16,446 nucleotides of DNA, from contig CAMXYS010000020.1 of the NCBI GenBank assembly GCA_947253135.1, forward strand, positions 1 to 16,446, given 5' to 3'. The translations under genes and the position numbers were made by a program. The first letter of the stretch is position 1; each line of letters starts with the position of its first letter. Below the pieces are notes generated by a model. It was not told the DNA's origin. It saw only the letters and a program-made list of their open reading frames with translations, and did not search any database. This stretch comes from an uncultured Clostridia bacterium. GTDB lineage: Bacteria; Bacillota; Clostridia; Saccharofermentanales; Fastidiosipilaceae. This document shows, piece by piece, positions 14,785-16,446 of the stretch.

Positions 14785-14823
14785 TTTATAGGCCTATTTC
14801 ATTGTCTTCTAGGCCTGTCATTG
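14785..14823 (-). promoter_or_regulatory. GfoB promoter with two direct repeats 21 bp apart
   Basis: A minus-strand -10 TATAAA (14790-14785) has no recognisable -35 (CCTAGA). Two same-direction copies of TAGGCCT, each followed on the plus strand by TCATTG, start at 14789 and 14810. A 21-bp period puts both on one face of the helix, the classic layout of AraC-family half-sites, and the proximal copy abuts the -10. A missing -35 plus such repeats suggests dependence on an AraC-type activator. Confidence 0.55.
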
Positions 14824-14941
14824 CTATTTTTGCATGATTCTTGCTCTCTTGTTTTGAGGCTGATTTCAGACGGACATGCCCCCAGTCAAACCGCTGAAAG
14901 GGAGTTGGAGGTAGAAAGACCGCCCGGCCAAGTCTCTTTGA

Positions 14942-14989
14942 AACTAAAAGAGGCTGCCAAACGCTTTGTCCGGCGGCCTCTTTTTAGTT
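14942..14989. terminator. Long terminator downstream of SBP2
   Basis: AACTAAAAGAGGC-T-GCC pairs with GGC-G-GCCTCTTTTTAGTT, about 15 base pairs with one mismatch and one bulged T. T-runs are present in both directions. It lies 120 bases past the SBP2 stop and isolates SBP2 from GfoB, so SBP2 is monocistronic. Confidence 0.85.
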
Positions 14990-15047
14990 GATTTTAAAGG
15001 AAGCAAAAGACTTAATCATTTACTGAGAAGCTGTTGTTACCTCGCCG

Positions 15048-15100
15048 TTGCCGTCCGGCCGCCTCCCCTAATCGGCAGCCCGGTGGCCCGGACAGGGCAA
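15048..15100 (-). other. Stable stem-loop just 3' of SBP2
   Basis: TTGCC-GTCCGG (15048-15058) pairs with CCGGAC-AG-GGCAA (15088-15100), 11 base pairs with a 2-base bulge, starting 9 bases after the SBP2 stop. No T-run follows. Such hairpins behind binding-protein genes often protect mRNA from 3' decay; that function is inferred. Confidence 0.5.
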
Positions 15101-15108
15101 TGTCATGG

Positions 15109-16179
15109 TTATTTATATTCGGTGTAATTGTCAGGTGTCACCGGCTCAAACGGAATGTCAATCTTGGTATCAGGTGCATTGCCGTTGGCAAACAAGATAG
15201 CTGCTCTGACGGCGCCTTCACCTTGACCGGCTGCATTCTGGAAGACCGTAAAGGCCAATTCACCATTTTCCATGGACTGCAGACCTGCCGGAGTTGCGTC
15301 AATACCGACCACCGGAATTTCCTTGGGATCAACGCCGCCGGACTTCATCGCTTCAATAGCGCCCAGGGCCATTTCATCATTGTTGCAGATAACAGCATCG
15401 AAGGCTTGGCCGGTGCCCAGGAAAGTCTGCATTTTATTTTGTGCCTTAGAGCGGTCGAATTCAGCTGTATCTTCGTAAACAACGTTAACCTTTAAGCCTG
15501 ATGCATCCAGAGCCTTTAAAGCAGACTCGGTGCGCAGCAGCGTGTGTTGCAGGCCTAAGATGCCTTGTAAGACAGCCACATTGATTTCGGACTTACCTTC
15601 CGCCTTAAACTTTTCCGCCAAGAATTCACCCTGGAAGCGGCCGGACTGATTCTCGTCAGAGCCAACATAAGTGCCCTTGCCGGCTTCTATTTCACCATTG
15701 GGTGCCCGGTTAACATAGATCAGCGGAATATCACCGGCTGCCGCCTCGATTTGATCCATGTTATCGCTGTTGACCAAGTTGACGATGATCGCATCACAGC
15801 CCTGGCTGGCAAAGGTTTGTACGTTTTGAATCTGGGTGTTGGCGTTGTTATTGGCGTCTACCACTGTCATCTTGACGCCTGTTTTTTCACACTCTTTGAC
15901 AGCTGCATCTTCCATCGCCGACAAAAACTGGTCGCGGGCGGAAATAGTAAAGCCGATGTTGTACTCTTTATCCGCTTTGACTTCGCCCAGACCGTCGACA
16001 TACTCCGCGGTCTCACCGCCTGCTGCCGCCGGCTCCTTTTCCGTTTCCTCGGCATTTGCCGTCGTCTCCGGCGCCTCTGCCGCGCTGCTTTCAGTCGGCT
16101 TATCACCGCCGGAACCACAAGCGCCGAGCAGGCTGGCCAGCATCAGTCCTGACAAAACAGTTGCTATAATCTTTTTCAT
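15109..16179 (-). CDS. Sugar/cyclitol ABC transporter substrate-binding lipoprotein (SBP2), paralogue of SBP1
   Basis: Extracellular lipid-anchored binding protein of 356 residues. Signal peptide MKKIIATVLSGLMLASLLGAC with lipobox LGAC (C21), an A/E/T-rich tether to about residue 60, then the same fold as SBP1: DANNNANTQIQNVQTFASQG, DTAEFDRSKAQNKMQTFLG, DAVICNNDEMALGA, GIDATPAGLQSM, AAGQGEGAVRAA and PFEPVTPDNYTEYK at the end. The start is ATG 16179 with TGAGGT (16186-16191) 6-7 bases upstream. The ligand-facing stretches differ in detail from SBP1 (TISARDQFLSAME versus CLGWRDEFGSGLE), so the two may bind different isomers. A cre-like site lies in its leader, pointing to repression when preferred sugars are present. 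No permease genes flank it, so it must share a permease coded elsewhere, possibly just beyond the right edge. Confidence 0.92.
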   Translation of the reverse strand: MKKIIATVLSGLMLASLLGACGSGGDKPTESSAAEAPETTANAEETEKEPAAAGGETAEYVDGLGEVKADKEYNIGFTISARDQFLSAMEDAAVKECEKTGVKMTVVDANNNANTQIQNVQTFASQGCDAIIVNLVNSDNMDQIEAAAGDIPLIYVNRAPNGEIEAGKGTYVGSDENQSGRFQGEFLAEKFKAEGKSEINVAVLQGILGLQHTLLRTESALKALDASGLKVNVVYEDTAEFDRSKAQNKMQTFLGTGQAFDAVICNNDEMALGAIEAMKSGGVDPKEIPVVGIDATPAGLQSMENGELAFTVFQNAAGQGEGAVRAAILFANGNAPDTKIDIPFEPVTPDNYTEYK

Positions 16180-16201
16180 GATCTTACCTCACATTTTTCT
16201 T

Positions 16202-16217
16202 TTGGGAACGTTTGCAT
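16202..16217. promoter_or_regulatory. cre-like catabolite repression site in the SBP2 leader
   Basis: TTGGGAACGTTTGCAT matches the remembered CcpA consensus WTGNNARCGNWWWCAW at 15 of 16 positions, the exception being G at 16214. It lies 23 bases upstream of the SBP2 start codon, between candidate promoter and ribosome site, where CcpA would block elongation. A LacI/GalR-type sugar repressor could also use such a CG-centred site. Confidence 0.55.
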
Positions 16218-16241
16218 GGAACCCGAGTTGGAGATAACAAC

Positions 16242-16270
16242 ATAAAAAGTTTACGGTCTTATGTTAGCAA
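16242..16270 (-). promoter_or_regulatory. Candidate SBP2 promoter
   Basis: Minus-strand TTGCTA (16270-16265), 17-base spacer, TTTTAT (16247-16242), four of six matches each. A second candidate further upstream is TTGTGG, 17 bases, TGC-TAACAT. Either gives a leader that includes the cre-like site. Confidence 0.3.
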
Positions 16271-16289
16271 TGTGTTCTCGTGACCACAA

Positions 16290-16319
16290 TTGACGGAACA
16301 ACCTAAGATTTGCTATAAA
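16290..16319 (+). promoter_or_regulatory. Promoter-like sequence reading rightward
   Basis: TTGACG (16290-16295), 18-base spacer and TATAAA (16314-16319) with a preceding TGC. By sequence it is one of the best promoters here, yet it points into a hairpin and the 3' end of a minus-strand gene. It may drive a short or antisense RNA, or be a chance match. Confidence 0.35.
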
Positions 16320-16333
16320 ATTAGTGATTTTAT

Positions 16334-16365
16334 CAATAAAACTGCCCTATTAGGCAGTTTTATTG
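16334..16365. terminator. Perfect 13-bp terminator hairpin at the right end
   Basis: CAATAAAACTGCC (16334-16346) and GGCAGTTTTATTG (16353-16365) are perfectly complementary around a 6-base loop, with a TTTTATTG arm on either strand. It lies 40 bases past the stop of the partial minus-strand frame at the right edge and most likely terminates that gene. Confidence 0.8.
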
Positions 16366-16405
16366 GCGAAACAAATAGTTATTTTATTTTAATAGACTGA
16401 TCAAA

Positions 16406-16446
16406 TCAGACATATTTTTCGACGTGAGCTTTAGTCACCTCATAGG
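16406..16446 (-). CDS. C-terminal end of a minus-strand gene, possibly a third sugar-binding protein
   Basis: Partial frame entering from the right edge; only the last 12 residues (YEVTKAHVEKYV) and a TGA stop at 16408-16406 are inside. The other two minus-strand frames are closed within the first bases, and a perfect terminator follows 40 bases later, which supports a real gene end. The tail resembles the C-termini of the two binding proteins here (PYQPVTPDNMADY and PFEPVTPDNYTEY): an aromatic residue, an acidic or amide residue, VT, then a tyrosine eight residues after the T (nine or ten in the paralogues). A third paralogue is therefore plausible, but twelve residues cannot prove it. Confidence 0.4.
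   Translation of the reverse strand, partial: YEVTKAHVEKYV

Larger units (their letters stand above)
14824..15108. other. Region between the GfoB promoter and SBP2
   Basis: 285 bp with no gene. It holds the SBP2 terminator (14942-14989) and a stem next to the SBP2 stop (15048-15100), both listed separately. In 14824-14941 I see nothing I can support beyond possible upstream activator sequence for GfoB. Confidence 0.5.

Noticed and set aside
15034..15495. 153-codon plus-strand open frame opposite the end of SBP2
   Set aside because: Antisense shadow of SBP2 with cysteine- and histidine-rich low-sense composition and no ribosome site.
1..16446. Mobile element, phage, toxin-antitoxin or defence genes
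   Set aside because: Every substantial gene reads as metabolism, transport or regulation; no transposase, integrase, terminal inverted repeats or defence motifs were found.

Overview
The window looks like chromosomal DNA from a Gram-positive, Firmicutes-type bacterium, probably a clostridium-like relative. The reasons are strong AGGAGG-type ribosome binding sites, TTG starts behind perfect Shine-Dalgarno sequences, a ComEB-type dCMP deaminase, lipoprotein signal peptides on the sugar-binding proteins, a CcpA-like operator (cre) and many U-tract hairpin terminators. No species can be named. There are no tRNA or rRNA genes, CRISPR arrays, transposases or phage genes. All family names come from reading the translations against remembered family motifs; no search was run.

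Left third (1-5100), housekeeping-like genes. A lone glutamate 5-kinase gene (proB, minus strand) lies head-to-head with a plus-strand pair: a dCMP deaminase and a P-type cation ATPase of the CtpE/Exp7-like calcium type, coupled by a 4-base ATGA overlap. A bidirectional terminator separates this pair from a convergent crotonase-family gene that starts with TTG and lacks one of the two usual catalytic glutamates.

Right two thirds (5100-16446), a cyclitol/sugar catabolism region that looks like two parallel sets. Set 1 is a sugar-binding lipoprotein (SBP1), a divergent MarR regulator, an IolE-like inosose dehydratase, a Gfo/Idh/MocA dehydrogenase (GfoA) and an AraC regulator with a cupin domain. 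Set 2 is an IolH-like TIM-barrel protein, a divergent second AraC regulator, a GfoA paralogue of identical length (GfoB, 392 aa) and an SBP1 paralogue (SBP2). A 12-residue C-terminal tail entering at the right edge may be a third binding protein. Most of these genes are on the minus strand. IolE- and IolH-like proteins beside paired dehydrogenases and inositol-type binding proteins suggest uptake and keto-intermediate metabolism of inositols or related cyclitols. No ABC permease or ATPase and no IolA, IolB, IolC, IolD or IolJ gene is in the window, so the pathway must be completed elsewhere.

The intergenic regions carry regulatory-looking signals: a cre-like site in the SBP2 leader, TAGGCCT direct repeats 21 bp apart at the GfoB promoter, perfect palindromes near the SBP1, MarR and iolH starts, and several -10 elements preceded by TGC.
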